The notes under the pieces: model-generated
Seen by the model: only the letters and a program-made list of their open reading frames with translations
What the model was told of the DNA's origin: nothing
Databases searched by the model: none
From: Symsagittifera roscoffensis
Lineage: Eukaryota > Xenacoelomorpha > Acoela > Convolutidae
Assembly: GCF_963678635.1 (NCBI RefSeq)
Contig: NC_087066.1
Span: forward strand, 9,576,723 to 9,640,722
DNA length: 64,000 bases
Direction of reading: 5' to 3'
Translations under genes and position numbers: made by a program
Shown here: piece by piece, positions 53,051-64,000 of the stretch
Layout: the number at the start of each line of letters is the position of its first letter
How positions within the stretch are numbered: the first letter of the stretch is position 1

Positions 53051-53700
53051 ACCGCAAAATATAAAATTCTATCTTGCTAAAGATGAAGCTCAACCACGAT
53101 TGGAATATAAATATGCAGAAAAAACTAACATCGATCAATCACAAATAAACAATCTACAATATTTTCCACTGATTTGATTTGGAAGTTGATTTATTAGGTA
53201 CATCTACATTTAAGCCGATTCCATGCTCACATTGGATCAAAGTTAATACTCAACAAAAACGAATTTTACAAAAACCACATAAAAAGGACCCATTCCCTTT
53301 AAAAGAAAAGGAAAATCTAACTGATACAAAAATTTATCAGGACCGTTACGAAATGATTCAAAATACACGACAAATCAAGTTTTTAATCTATATGACCCCT
53401 TTAACACAATACCCATATCAAAGATACAAGTAGAAAACATCTTTTTACCAACAAAAGAAACAATTAACCTGGAATTATTACGAAAATGTCAAAACCTCGA
53501 CCTAGTCATCAGACAACTAAAATCATGGAACAAATATAAAACTAAACCAATCAAAGCTGATACCACAATTTTAGGAAACAAAACACTTCTTAGATTTTTC
53601 AGAAAACTCAATAATACCACTACAAATGAAAACACAGATATTTTAGAATAACAAACACTTGAATTTAACGTACCTTGTCTACCTTTAAGCATGATGCTAA
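53051..53700 (+). pseudogene. Linker between RNase H and integrase
   Basis: Pol frame pieces without a known domain: FEVDLLGTSTFKPI (53176), a charged stretch, then LRKCQNLDLVIRQLKSW (53478) and TTILGNKTLLRFFRK (53559). Several stops. Confidence 0.45.
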
Positions 53701-53719
53701 TAGCATTCAATACATCACA

Positions 53720-54642
53720 TACCCTACACACTACGGGACATTCAGGCAGGATCAGAAAAAATATACTCTAACTTTACTCAAAATTTTCATTACACAAATG
53801 CACATATTTGGATTAAAATATTATGCAACAATTGTATAATATATCAACTAAACAAACCCTACCCAAATCAAAATCAAATTGCAGAAAAACAAGATTTTAA
53901 AGGACAAAGTCTATGTTTCAATCATAGAATCTCATTTGGCACAAAAGGAACAATTTCACCATCCTCAGAAGGAAACTCATATTAAATGGTCATTGTTGAT
54001 GCATTTACACACTATGTAACACTCAACCAAGTACCCCATTGTAACGCTTACTATGCATATACAACACTCTACGAACACTGGATAGCTAAATTCGGATTAA
54101 CCGAATTACTAATCACAGACAATGGCACTGAGTTTATTAATAAGGAAAATATCACACTATGCCTTTTATATAAGATTAAACAAAAAACATATACATCTCA
54201 TGCACCTTGGACAAATGGATTAATCGAAGGTATGATCCGTTCTTTACAAGAATATCTCAGATGTATGATTAATGGAAATGATACACGATACACCGACTGG
54301 TCTAAAGATGTAAAATTATTTCCCTTATTCTATAATTCACAAATTACCACAACACTAAGAATTTCACCATATGAAATTGTATTTAACCAAAAACCACGAA
54401 AATCCATAATGTTTACAGTAAACGCCCATAAAAATGCCCAAAGTAACTGTCAACCAAATAAAGATTCAATATGTTACAACTTACCACTACATACTCATAA
54501 TGAAGACCACTTTCATCATCCACAAATTTTAAAATTAGCTTCCGGTACACACACCAAATGGGTTTTAGATAGAGATAAAAAACACATTAACAATTATCCA
54601 AAAAAAAACGAAAAAATTGTTACAAACACAAAACATAACTAA
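53720..54642 (+). pseudogene. Retroelement integrase
   Basis: Zinc-binding N-terminus: TTGHSGR with His, then CNNCIIYQLNK (about 53824) with the Cys pair. Catalytic core in open frame 53986-54642: MVIVDAFTHY with the first Asp, LLITDNGTEF (about 54106) with the second, and APWTNGLIEGM (about 54202) with the Glu. All three catalytic residues are present. The core is the longest intact frame in the element (218 codons). Confidence 0.85.
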
Positions 54643-54830
54643 CCAAATCAATTCACGCTTCACACCAGCAACAGATATAAAAATCGGAACATTTGTTTTA
54701 TTTCCAAACTTCAGGACACAAAAAGGAATTTCCAAAAAGTTACAACAATTCCGAAAAGGACCATATCAAATAAGTGATAAACTCACTGATGTTACATACA
54801 AACTTATTGACACAAATAAAAAATAAATCG
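54617..54830 (+). pseudogene. Integrase C-terminal GPY/F module
   Basis: Frame with IKIGTFVLFPNF and LQQFRKGPYQISD, then VTYKLIDTNKK. The Gly-Pro-Tyr module is typical of Gypsy integrases. It is shifted one frame from the core. No chromodomain follows. Confidence 0.75.
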
Positions 54831-55208
54831 TTCAGCTTCGAAATAACCTGTTACCCTATTATCAAAAAGAATACGCATTCCATGAGTTAACTCAATTTTA
54901 TATATTATATAAAGAAAAAATAGGAAAAGAACAGAAAAAATTCTACCACAGGATCAAAAAGAGAAATCTGAATATAGAGAATCATCACCACTTAGAAGTC
55001 AGCCACGAAAAAATTATAAAACCTTCATTCCACAATCTAAAATATTGAAGAAAGTTGAATTTCAAAAACAACTTTAATTTTCATTATTTATCACCTTCCT
55101 TTTAATCATTTGGAACATACACATATCAAAATAACGTGCTGAAAAACACTTAAACAAATGTAGTTCAAAATCAGCCAATAGAAATCATTCCAAATCATCA
55201 CCATATTT
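54831..55208 (+). other. Degraded region after integrase
   Basis: The GPY/F frame seems to continue (NNLLPYYQKEYAFHELTQFY near 54841) and then dissolves into short AT-rich frames. A splice acceptor for env would be expected near here, but I cannot choose one. Confidence 0.4.
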
Positions 55209-55923
55209 ATAATAACACGACTTTATTAGTCGACAAATATTTACTACACTACTAGATATTCCCACTACTGCTTCACCACAAAGCACTTCAATCATCCCAT
55301 CAGATTACTTAGGTCCCATTCCTACATCAGAACAAATTCGAGAAAACACTTTTAACCCCCCAATAACTACAGAACGTCTTCCATATTGGGCAACGCACAC
55401 CTACACTCAAGGTGAACCAAATTTATTAAACGAACCAATTGACGTTTCATCTGATACAACACTAACAGCATTGCCAGAAACACTCTCCCTTCCTTCTACG
55501 CCTTCTCTAAGCCAAATATCACCAACACATTTTTCCATAAAATTTCCTACACATCTTGATTCAAGATATCAGGAACAATCATCTAATGTTATACCACTAG
55601 GATTAGATTGGAATACATTCATAGCACCTCCACCATTATTTGGTCAACATCAAGAAAGTAGCAGACTACACAACTGGGCACTAAATAGATTACAATATAA
55701 ACAAGATATCCACAAAGATATACAAGAACATAAAATCCAAATACTTCAACAAAATAGTCTCACACTAAAATTCGAATATACAAAAAGACTAAAAAACATT
55801 GTTCAACACCCATTTTTATTAGCTCCTCCAAATATAACAGCTCAATCCTTACCTCCTCCTTTTATAACAACAGAATTAATGTATAAATACGATAGATATA
55901 CAAAAAAAAAAACGAATTCATAA
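55209..55923 (+). CDS. ORF3, unassigned, between integrase and env
   Basis: About 237 open codons without an early ATG (first ATG at 55471). The N-terminal half is Pro/Thr/Ser-rich (PSDYLGPIPTSEQI, ERLPYWATHTY). Then come VIPLGLDWNTFIAPPPLF, HNWALNRLQYKQDIHKDIQE and KFEYTKRLKNIVQHPFLLA, which looks helical and charged. It is one of the few unbroken frames in the element. It is not gag, pol or env by motif. It may be an accessory or scaffold-like protein. Confidence 0.45.
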
Positions 55924-55957
55924 CTTTTTATAACACATTCTCAGGATTATCATACAA

Positions 55958-58115
55958 ATGTATATTCTAAAAATTTTACATTTCAACACCTTCTTGTTCT
56001 TATTTTTCCGAACCAAATCAAAATCCTTCCCCTCGCACAGGACCTCAGGTTCACTAGTAACACTCTACGATTGTGAAGAAAACGAACAAAAAACATTACA
56101 TATATATGCTATAAATCAAGTAACACAGTGTGAATCCAAACCACAAGCTAAAGATACCACAAATTTAATAGCTTTGTTATACTCAAAAGCCCGAGCGACA
56201 ACAAAAGAAAGTACATTGTTCACAAGTTTCAAACGGAAATAAAAACAGATTAGACCATGAAACTTTCTTCCAAAGTAACATCAAAAGATTATTAAACCTC
56301 AGCCCTGAAGGTTGTAAGAACGAACTAAAAAGGCTAAACCTCGCACCAAATAAAGGCACAAACAGAAAACTTAAAAACTTTCAGGTTTTTCCAGACTCAA
56401 GCCGCACTTGAAAAACACCAAGGTCATATACTACTAGATACAAAATTTCCCTTCCATGGAGCACATGGAAGGTTAACATAGGACCTTCATGACAAATTTT
56501 GATACCGCACATTGGAATAAGTAATCCCTCAAACTGCAAAGCAGATACAAAAAATAAAAGATACCAAGAAGTAATGTTTTCGATTGGAAAATACAACTTG
56601 AAAAAGTACAACTTACACGCGACTTGAGAGATGACACAATAATTTATCAAGGAATTAGACTCCCTTGCAAAAACGACCAAGGATATTGCGATCCTACAAC
56701 TCGCACACAAGCAACCATTTTTTGGTTTTCCGAATAAACCTGTACAACTTTTGAAGTCGCAAAAATACACGCTAGAATGATTAATTTTCAAAAAAAATAT
56801 TTTTTTGAATCAATCCTGTTTGAGGATGTAAACCCCAGCAAGTTAGAAAGAGTAACTAAAGTTTATGAACATCCACAATATAGAGAATAAATTAACACGT
56901 TTTCGAATATACCCAGAAACAGAACTTGCATGCAAATACAACAAACCGCTCTACAAAACACAATATTCAGAAATTCTTGTCAAATACAAAAACGGTTTTG
57001 ACATGAATGTAAGTAAACTAATCATGCATCAAATGGCTACATCTCACTCATCTACAGACGAGAACTCAAACGTTTCAGTAAAATTTCAAAAGAATGCAGA
57101 AAGAACCGGTGGAAAACTTAAACCACAAGATACAGAAAGTACACGTTTACAAGAACTATCACTCATGAACAACACATTTTTGGTGCAACCCATTATGACA
57201 TACGCTTAGACAAGAAATAAGATTACACGATAAGTAGATTTTTTCAAAAAATATCACTATCAGAACTAGAAACACTACACCAATTATGTGAACTCGAAAG
57301 AACGCAGATTCTAGAATCACTCGCACTAGCAGTTCTAAAAGTACATTATGCAGGATATTTTTTATCCGGAAATAGATCAAATTTCCTAGATGATGAAGGA
57401 AACACTTTATAGTATTACACTTGTACTAAAAAATATATCACTTTTGTATGTTTTTGAAGATAAATGATGTTATAGAAGATTCCCAATGTTCTGCAAAAAT
57501 AAAGTACACTTTATTGATACACTTTTACGTTTTTTTAAATAGCGAAAAATATATCCACCACAGGATATATTACCAATCAATATTTTCAGTTTTGTAAATC
57601 TGAAAAACGATCTTTCTGCCTTTCTAGGATGGCTCTATTACATCCTAGAAACATTGACTATGTTATACGCAATGTTTAATTTCATCGGATTTCTTTTCTC
57701 TCTATCGAGAGAATCTATAACACATATACAATACAAAAACAAGTGAACAGACAAGCAAGCGTAGCACGTATATTTTTGAAGGATTTTTTGGAATTTTCTC
57801 TACATCAATAAACAAAACACTTTTAGATGCACAAATAAAAGAATATAATACGAAAAAATCAACTACACCAAACACATATGACGAATCACAACAAAATACA
57901 AATGCATCACCCACAGCACCACATTTACCAAGTCTAAATCATAATCACCCATTATATCTAGTACCACGAAATTTTAGAAATTTAGCATTCACAAATAATA
58001 CAAAGTCAAGACCCAATTATATACAGAGTCCAATTCACCATATAGTAACACAACAACCTCAAAGTGACGACACATATGAACAACTAAAAGAACAGCCACA
58101 TACCACAAACTTTTA
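55958..58115 (+). pseudogene. env: env-like glycoprotein gene (complete span, first copy)
   Basis: A hydrophobic, signal-like start (ILHFNTFLFLFF), then LVTLYDCEENEQ and VTQCESKP (55958-56242). Frames after that give SNIKRLLNLSPEGCKNEL (56275), LPCKNDQGYCDPTTRTQATI (about 56662), CTTFEVAKIHARM (56741), the block at 56865-57209, LHQLCELERTQILESLALAV (57279) and a membrane anchor near 57620-57700 (FLGWLYYILETLTM). A Gln/Asn/Pro-rich cytoplasmic tail ends at about 58115. Spaced Cys, signal and anchor fit a class of invertebrate retroelement envelope proteins. There are more than six frame breaks. Described only as a decayed gene. Confidence 0.65.
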
Positions 58116-58617
58116 ATCTCAAAACAATCATTTTTTAGCCCACGATGAGCCGACAAGTTGGATCCCTACACTGCTCAGTTTACCATCCAGCCAATCTCCA
58201 AAACCCAATTCCCATCATTCCACTTTTTGCTTTCCCGCCTCCTGAATCACCATATAAACACATCATCCGGCATGGATTATGATGCTTACTCAGACATCAC
58301 AGTTTTTCACGCAATCTCCCAATTCGACAATTCAGGTTTAGAAACAGCTGACGAATCGCAATTTCAGAACCCAGCCCGTCAACATTTTCTCAACCCCCCT
58401 TTCGACCCATCCGCTCCCAAGCCAAAACTGACTCCCCCTCTACACTCTCTCATATTTCCCGGGCGACACCAACATACTCCCCATTTACGAATCAACGCTC
58501 CAGTAATAGTTCCCCTGATACCGCGCAGATATCATACGAACTAAACAACCTAATAACACTGCAAAAACAAGTACAACACCCTCACACCCTAACCATTCAT
58601 CAATTATCGACAACCAT
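56241..58617 (+). repeat. 2377-bp tandem duplication inside the element, copy 1
   Basis: Starts AAAAACAGATTAGACCATGAA in the env gene after the signal and YDC block, and ends in ORF4 at CATCAATTATCGACAACCATA. Copy 2 follows without a gap at 58618-60994. By eye the copies differ by several percent, with small indels. Confidence 0.9.
58146..58617 (+). pseudogene. ORF4 N-terminal part, first copy (cut by the duplication)
   Basis: Frames MSRQVGSLHCSVYHPANLQN (58146) and MDYDAYSDITVFHAISQFDN (58273), then PFDPSAPKPKLTPPLHSL and, in a third frame, NNLITLQKQV. It ends at 58617, where env sequence restarts. See the second copy for the full gene. Confidence 0.5.
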
Positions 58618-60994
58618 AAAAACAGATTAGACCATGAATCTTTCGTCCAAAGTAACATCAAAAGATTATTAAACCTCAGCACTGAAGATTGTAAGAACGA
58701 ACTAAAAAGGCTAAACCTCGCACCAAATAAAGGCACAAACAGAAAACTTAAAAACTTTCAGGTTTTTCCAGACTCAAGCCGCACTTGAAAAAAACCAAGG
58801 TCATATACTACTAGATACAAAATTTCCCTTCCATTGAGCACATGGAAGATTAACATAGGACCTTCATGACAAAATTTGATACCGCACATTGGAATAAATA
58901 ATCCCTCAAACTGCAAAGCAGATACAAAAAATAAAAGATACCAAGAAGCAATGTTTTCGATTGGAAAATACAATTTGAAAAAGTACAACTTACACGCGAC
59001 TTGAAAGATGACACAACATTTTATCAAGGAATTAGACTCCCTTGCAAAAACGACCAAGGATTTTGCGATCCTACAACTCTCACACAAGCAACCATTGTTT
59101 GGTTTTCCGAATAAACCTGTACAACTTTTCAAGTCGCAAAAATACACGCTAGAATGATTAATTTTCAAAAAAAATATTTTTTTGAATCAATCCTGTTTGA
59201 GGATGTAAACCCCAGCAAGTTAGAAAGAGTAACTAAAGTTTATGAACATCCACAATATAGAGAATAAATTAACACGTTTTCGAATATACCCAGAAACAGA
59301 ACTTGTATGCAAATACAACAAACCACTCTACAAAACACAATATTCAGAAATTTTTGTCAAATACAAAAACGGTTTCGACATGAATGTAAGTAAACTAATC
59401 ATGCATCAAATGGCTACATGTCATTCATCTACAGATGAGAACTCATACGTTTCAGTAAAATTTCAAAAGAATGCAGGAAGAACCGGTGGAAAACTTAAAC
59501 CACAAGATACAGAAAGTACTTGTTTACAAGAACTATCACTCATGAACAACACATTTTTGGTGCAATCCATTATGACATACGTTTAGACATGAAATAAGAG
59601 TACACGATAAGTAGAATTTTTCAAGAAATATCACTATCAGAACTAGAAACACTACACCAATTATGTGAACTCGAAAGAACGCAGATTCTAGAATCACTCG
59701 CACTAGCAGTTCTAAAAATACCATATGCAGGATATTTTTTATCCGGAAATAGATCAAATTTCCTTGATGATGAAGGAAACACTTTTTAGTATTACACTTG
59801 TACTAAAAAAAGTATCACTTTTGTATGTTTTTGAAGATAAATGATGTTATAGAAGAATCCCACTAGTCTGCATAAATATAGTACATTTTGTTGATACACT
59901 TTTACGTTTTTTTAAATAGCGAAAAAAATCGAACACAGGATATATTACCAATCAATATTTTCAGTTTTGTAAATCTGAAAAACGAACTTTTTGCCTTTCT
60001 AGGTTGGCTCTATTACATCTTAGAAACATTGACTATGTTACACGCAATGTTTAAATTTATCGGATTTCTTTTCTCTCTATTGAAAGGAATCTATAACACA
60101 TGTGCAATACATACACAAGTAAACAGACAAGCAAGCGCAGCACGTATGTTTTTGCAGGATTTTTTGGAATTTTCTCTACATCAATAAACAAAATACTTTT
60201 AGATGCACAAATAAAAGAATATAATACGAAAAAATCAACTACACCAAACACATATGACGAATCACAACAAAATACAAATGCATCACCCACAGCACCACAG
60301 TTACCAAGTCTAAATCATAATCACCCATTATACCTAGTACCACGAAATTTTAGAAAATTAGCACTCACAAATAATACAAAGTCAAGACCCAATTATATAC
60401 AGAGTCCAATTCACCATATAGTAACAAAACAACCTCAAAGTGACGACACATGTGAACAACTAAAAGATCAGCCACATACCACAAAGTTTTAATTTCAAAT
60501 TAATCAGTTTTTAGCCCACGATGTGCCGACAAGTTGGATCCCTACACCGCTCAATTTACCATCCAACCAATCTCCAAAACTCAATTCCCATCATCCCACT
60601 TTTTGCTTTCCCGCCTCCTGAATCACCCATATTAACACATCATCCGGCATGGATTATGATGCTTACTCAGACATCACAGTTTTTCGCACAATCTCCCAAT
60701 TCGACAATTCAGGTTTAGAAACACCTGACGAATCGCAAATTCAGAACCCAGCCCGTCAGCATTTTCTCAACCCCCCTTTCGACCCATCCGCTCCCAAGCC
60801 AAAACTGACTCCCCCTCTACACTCTCTCATATTTCCCAGGCTACACCAACATTTTCTCCATTTACGAATGAACGCTCCAATAATAATTCCCCAGACACCG
60901 CGCAGATATCATACGAACTAAACAACCTAATAACACTGCAAAAACAAGTACAACTCCCTTACACCCTAAACATTCATCAATTATCGACAACCAT
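58618..60994 (+). repeat. 2377-bp tandem duplication, copy 2
   Basis: Second copy of 56241-58617. Beyond 60994 ORF4 continues, so this copy has the original right border and copy 1 the original left border. Confidence 0.9.
58622..60492 (+). pseudogene. env: env-like gene without its signal region (second copy)
   Basis: Same blocks as the first copy from SNIKRLLNLSTEDCKNEL on. Frame 59888-60187 here keeps the membrane anchor (WLYYILETLTMLHAMFKFIGF) and the start of the tail in one piece. Frame 60100-60492 holds the tail (TPNTYDESQQNTN, YLVPRNFRKLAL). It lacks the signal peptide and the YDC block. Confidence 0.65.
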
Positions 60995-61150
60995 AACGTC
61001 ATCAAACCCACCAACTCCCACATTTTTTTCAGATTATACCTCTTCTTTAGCCCAATCCTCAACATCAACCCAATCATCATCCCTTACTAACCGTGCATAT
61101 AGAACTTTCAAAAAAAAATTCCCAATTACTCGTTTCCCTCCAAACCCGGA
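60521..61150 (+). pseudogene. ORF4, N-terminal part, second copy
   Basis: MCRQVGSLHRSIYHP at 60521 in one frame, MDYDAYSDITVFRTISQFDN at 60649 in another. After a shift come FSPFTNERSNNN, ISYELNNLITLQKQV, a Ser/Thr-rich linker (TSSLAQSSTSTQSSSL) and RTFKKKFPITRFPP, to a stop near 61150. It lies downstream of env, where simple Gypsy elements have no gene. No family recognised. Gag-like content is possible but not shown. Confidence 0.45.
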
Positions 61151-61770
61151 ATAGCCCGAGACTACATAAACCATCCTGACCATACAAATATTGCCAAATT
61201 TCTCCAATTATCTTTACCCTTCTTCCCTCAAAATTCAAATACTCACTCCGACCCTCACACTGAACAACCCCACTATATCGATGAGCATTATTAACCCCCA
61301 CAATCCGTTGGACATCATATTATCAATTCTCAAACCCACTTTGTTTACCACTCACTAACACATTACAAGAAATAGAAAGAAATAAAAATGACCTATTCAG
61401 ACTAAAAACAGCGCTAACATCTCGACAATTTACGCACGTAGAATACCCCGAGGTAACGAATATACCATTGAGCACTATGACCGTAATATCATCCGACCTA
61501 ACCAAGATCAATTCCTCGATGACGACAAATTTGCGAAACGAAAAAATTTCCATCCAAACACCTTACATTTTTACACTCAATTCAATAGAAAAAAAAACAT
61601 GATCACACCTTTTCAGTAGCACTTATTGGCATTCAAGCATATGAATCATTTTACGAAAAAATTGAAACCTTCTCACTAACCTTCCCTTTCCTCACTCCCA
61701 AAGAACGCGATTTGCACTGTTAAAACGACATCATGTTACGTAATAAACAAATACATACTTACACTCATTA

Positions 61771-62265
61771 TAAATTCATACAAAATTACTTCAACTTTCA
61801 TACACCATCACGACAACCCATCATCGATATCAATTTATTAACTCTAAACACACATCACCGTCTTTTCTTAACTTCACATATTGCATTAAAAATACTAACT
61901 TTCAGGGCATCCATCGCAACTATGATCCCATAACCCAGATCTATATATTTTGTCCCCTAGCCAAGACCTTCAATGTAGACGAATCCCGACCAGTAATTGT
62001 ACCGCATGAATACACACAACCTGTCGAAGTTTCAGTTTTAGAATTTATCCACAATACTAAATATAAACATAAGCTTTTTAACTATATTCAGAACACACCG
62101 TACGAATTTTCCTTTGGCAATGAAGAACTAAAGACCTTTAAGGCACTCCAAATGCTTTGGCCACTACTTCATACTGAAAACATCATTCGCATGTTAGCAA
62201 AGCTACTAACCACATCAGATGCTATACACGAAATTTTCCCTTATAGATTCTTTCCCGATGATTAA
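61771..62265 (+). CDS. ATG-less 164-codon open frame downstream of ORF4
   Basis: Open from a TAA at 61768 to the TAA at 62263-62265. It reads FQGIHRNYDPITQIYIFC, then VIVPHEYTQPVEVSVLEF and NTPYEFSFGNEELKTFKALQM, IIRMLAKLLTTSDAI and YRFFPDD. Amino-acid use is that of a folded protein. It probably continues ORF4 (EYPEVTNIPLSTMTVISSDL near 61440) after frameshifts. Unassigned. Confidence 0.45.
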
Positions 62266-63819
62266 GTAAGTATGAATTAAAAAATTTAAAAAGTTACAAA
62301 TTCGAAATAAAACTAACCATTCTTTATTAGATGTTTTTTCTTTTTCGTCGGTCTTTAGATCACGATCATCTACAAACAGAAAAACCAAGAAAAAGTTACA
62401 AACTCTTTCGTAATTTATAAACACCTATTAACAAACCACAATGAATGATGCAGTGAAATGTCTTCCCCAGAGTAGTAGTTTCATATATAAAATCTTTTCT
62501 CCAATGTGGTAAATCTAAATACAATGGAAATAATTTAATAATTTCAATCACTACAAAGCAGTAAATTTAAAATTTTCAGTAGTAAATTTATACAAATACT
62601 GCCCTTTCGAAAAACATTTTATTTGCACACAAATTCTATCCATAATTGCACAACTCGCCCACGACGAATTGTTCAAAATAATGATTTCAAGTTTTACTTT
62701 TCACTAACAACATCTCAAACAAGTGATAACAATTTTCAAATTTTCTTTTAACTGGTTTTGAAAGGAATTATATAAAAGTCCAAACTAACCAATGCAGCTT
62801 ACTAAACACCATAAACCACAAACTAACAGCATGAACAAGAAAAGAAAACACGCGGTACCCATAGCGGATTAAACCAGCTTAAACAACTAGATAATTCATT
62901 CTTTGGAAGACTATTGGTAAGTCTAAAAAAGAAGGAATAAAACACCAAAAATTCGAAAGACAAAATCAAACCAAACAATTTGTTTTTTGAGAAAAGCACA
63001 CAACCAAAACAACAAAAAGAAAAAGCAGTAACAAACACAACATGAAAGGTTAACTTAAAACAGGACCCCACAAAAAAAACCAGCAAGAAATCATACCGTC
63101 ACTCCTGGCCTAACCCACCCGAAGATGACGTCCTGAGCATGATTTATAGCCGGCCTAACCCACTGTGCTAGGAACCACGCTTTTTGACCCACTCCCTATT
63201 TTTGACAAGAGCTACTCAAGTTTGAGTAACTCTTTAAAAATAACAGAACTAAATTAAAGGCTTTTGTGATAAAAACTAATAAAAAATCATAACTAAAAAC
63301 AAAACTAAATAAAAATTTATTTATGTAAAATTATATAATGCAGTAAAATAGATCATACACAATCACGAAGACGACGACCCATCACACTCAATCCACAGAA
63401 CGGCTAAACACAATCGATATGCCGCCTACAATCACAACTCAAAGGATTTAAAGTACGACTTGGCATCGAAGCAAAGGACTTCATTGAGTCAGACCAATGA
63501 CCACCTCGATGTTCGATGCGTACAGATCCGAGTTATAAGGCATTCCCTCCAAACTCGAGCTTCACGCCAAGATCAAAACACAGTTCTCCGCCGAACAAGA
63601 ACAAACGATTATAACAAACCATTTGGAAATCAGATCGATTTTGTTGGCGGTCACAGTCATTGTTGAATGACAGAATGACATCTGCGATTCCAGTTTCCTG
63701 AAGTTTTCTCCTCCGAGAACTGAAAACAATTGATGCTCACGAAATACAAACGACCATCATCCATCCTCCATTACAGATAAAAGCCAAAGAACAAAAAAAC
63801 TCTGTTAACCTCGGATTAG
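62266..63819. other. 3' non-coding region before the 3' LTR
   Basis: About 1.5 kb without a supported gene. A short frame at 63460-63666 has no recognisable content. No clear polypurine tract is seen directly before 63820 (the purine-rich stretch at about 63780-63800 lies 20 bases upstream). Confidence 0.45.
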
Positions 63820-64000
63820 TGGAGCCAGATCCAAACTATAAATTCTTATTGGTTATAATTTAGATATTTTATCCCTATAAAATATTGAAGACTAACCAAT
63901 CACACGCTATCAAACTAACAACCCACTTATTTTTAAGTGCTGATATTACTTGTAATTTCAGCATCAGAGCAATTTGAATTTAAGTTACAACTTAGTTGCT
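63820..64000 (+). repeat. 3' LTR, first 181 bases
   Basis: Starts TGGAGCCAGATCC and matches 47110-47292 with about 15 differences by eye. It continues beyond the window. Confidence 0.8.

Larger units (their letters stand above)
47110..64000 (+). mobile_element. Env-bearing Gypsy-type LTR retroelement, 3' LTR cut by window end
   Basis: Direct repeats at 47110 and 63820 (both starting TGGA) bracket gag, protease, reverse transcriptase, RNase H, integrase, env and further ORFs on the + strand. The length to the 3' LTR start is 16.7 kb, large for Gypsy. That is explained partly by a 2377-bp internal duplication and long non-coding ends. All frames are interrupted. Confidence 0.85.

Noticed and set aside
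56381-56791. 136-residue - strand frame, duplicated at 58758-59168.
   Set aside because: It lies antisense to env segments that carry recognisable conserved blocks. The second copy only mirrors the tandem duplication.

Overview
The window reads as nuclear DNA of an invertebrate animal. It is AT-rich, has no bacterial-style operons, rRNA or tRNA that I could see, and holds spliced host exons with T-rich acceptors and GTAAG donors. Most of it is transposon. A nematode or similar small invertebrate is plausible from the splice sites, but that is inference.

Bases 1-43230 are a graveyard of Polinton/Maverick-type (adintovirus-like) elements. Three rearranged copies are called P1, P2 and P3 here. 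P1 (+, about 463-11738) runs integrase tail, penton, small basic virion protein, major capsid protein, adenain-like protease, gene X (reverse), gene Y, zinc fingers, protein-primed family B DNA polymerase, terminal repeat. P2 (-, about 19423 back to 12417) keeps only X, Y and the N-terminal half of the polymerase. P1 and P2 meet tail to tail. P3 (-, about 33604 back to 19507) has the early end: a terminal repeat, an unassigned ORF, an exonuclease-like ORF, a small membrane protein, packaging ATPase, coiled-coil ORF, integrase, penton, basic protein, capsid remnant, protease, X, Y and the polymerase N-terminus. Every gene carries stops or frameshifts, so these are decayed copies. P3 was copied within itself twice: a 2346-bp tandem duplication (24486-26831 to 26832-29177), then an 8880-bp tandem duplication (25471-34350 to 34351-43230) that is almost identical and ends inside a hAT-type MITE. 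Genes X and Y are an unassigned divergent pair present in all three copies.

Bases 43198-47109 look like host DNA with small insertions: two related hAT-like MITEs, a large foldback element, two + strand exons that may belong to one gene encoding an extracellular protein, and an opposing exon on the - strand.

From 47110 to the end lies one large Gypsy-type LTR retroelement with an env-like gene. It has the 5' LTR, gag with a CCHC knuckle, aspartic protease, reverse transcriptase, RNase H, integrase with a GPY/F tail, an unassigned ORF3, env, an unassigned ORF4, a long 3' leader and the first 181 bases of the 3' LTR. A 2377-bp internal tandem duplication doubles most of env and the start of ORF4. 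The two LTR segments differ at about 15 of 181-183 bases by eye, and all frames are broken, so it is an old copy.
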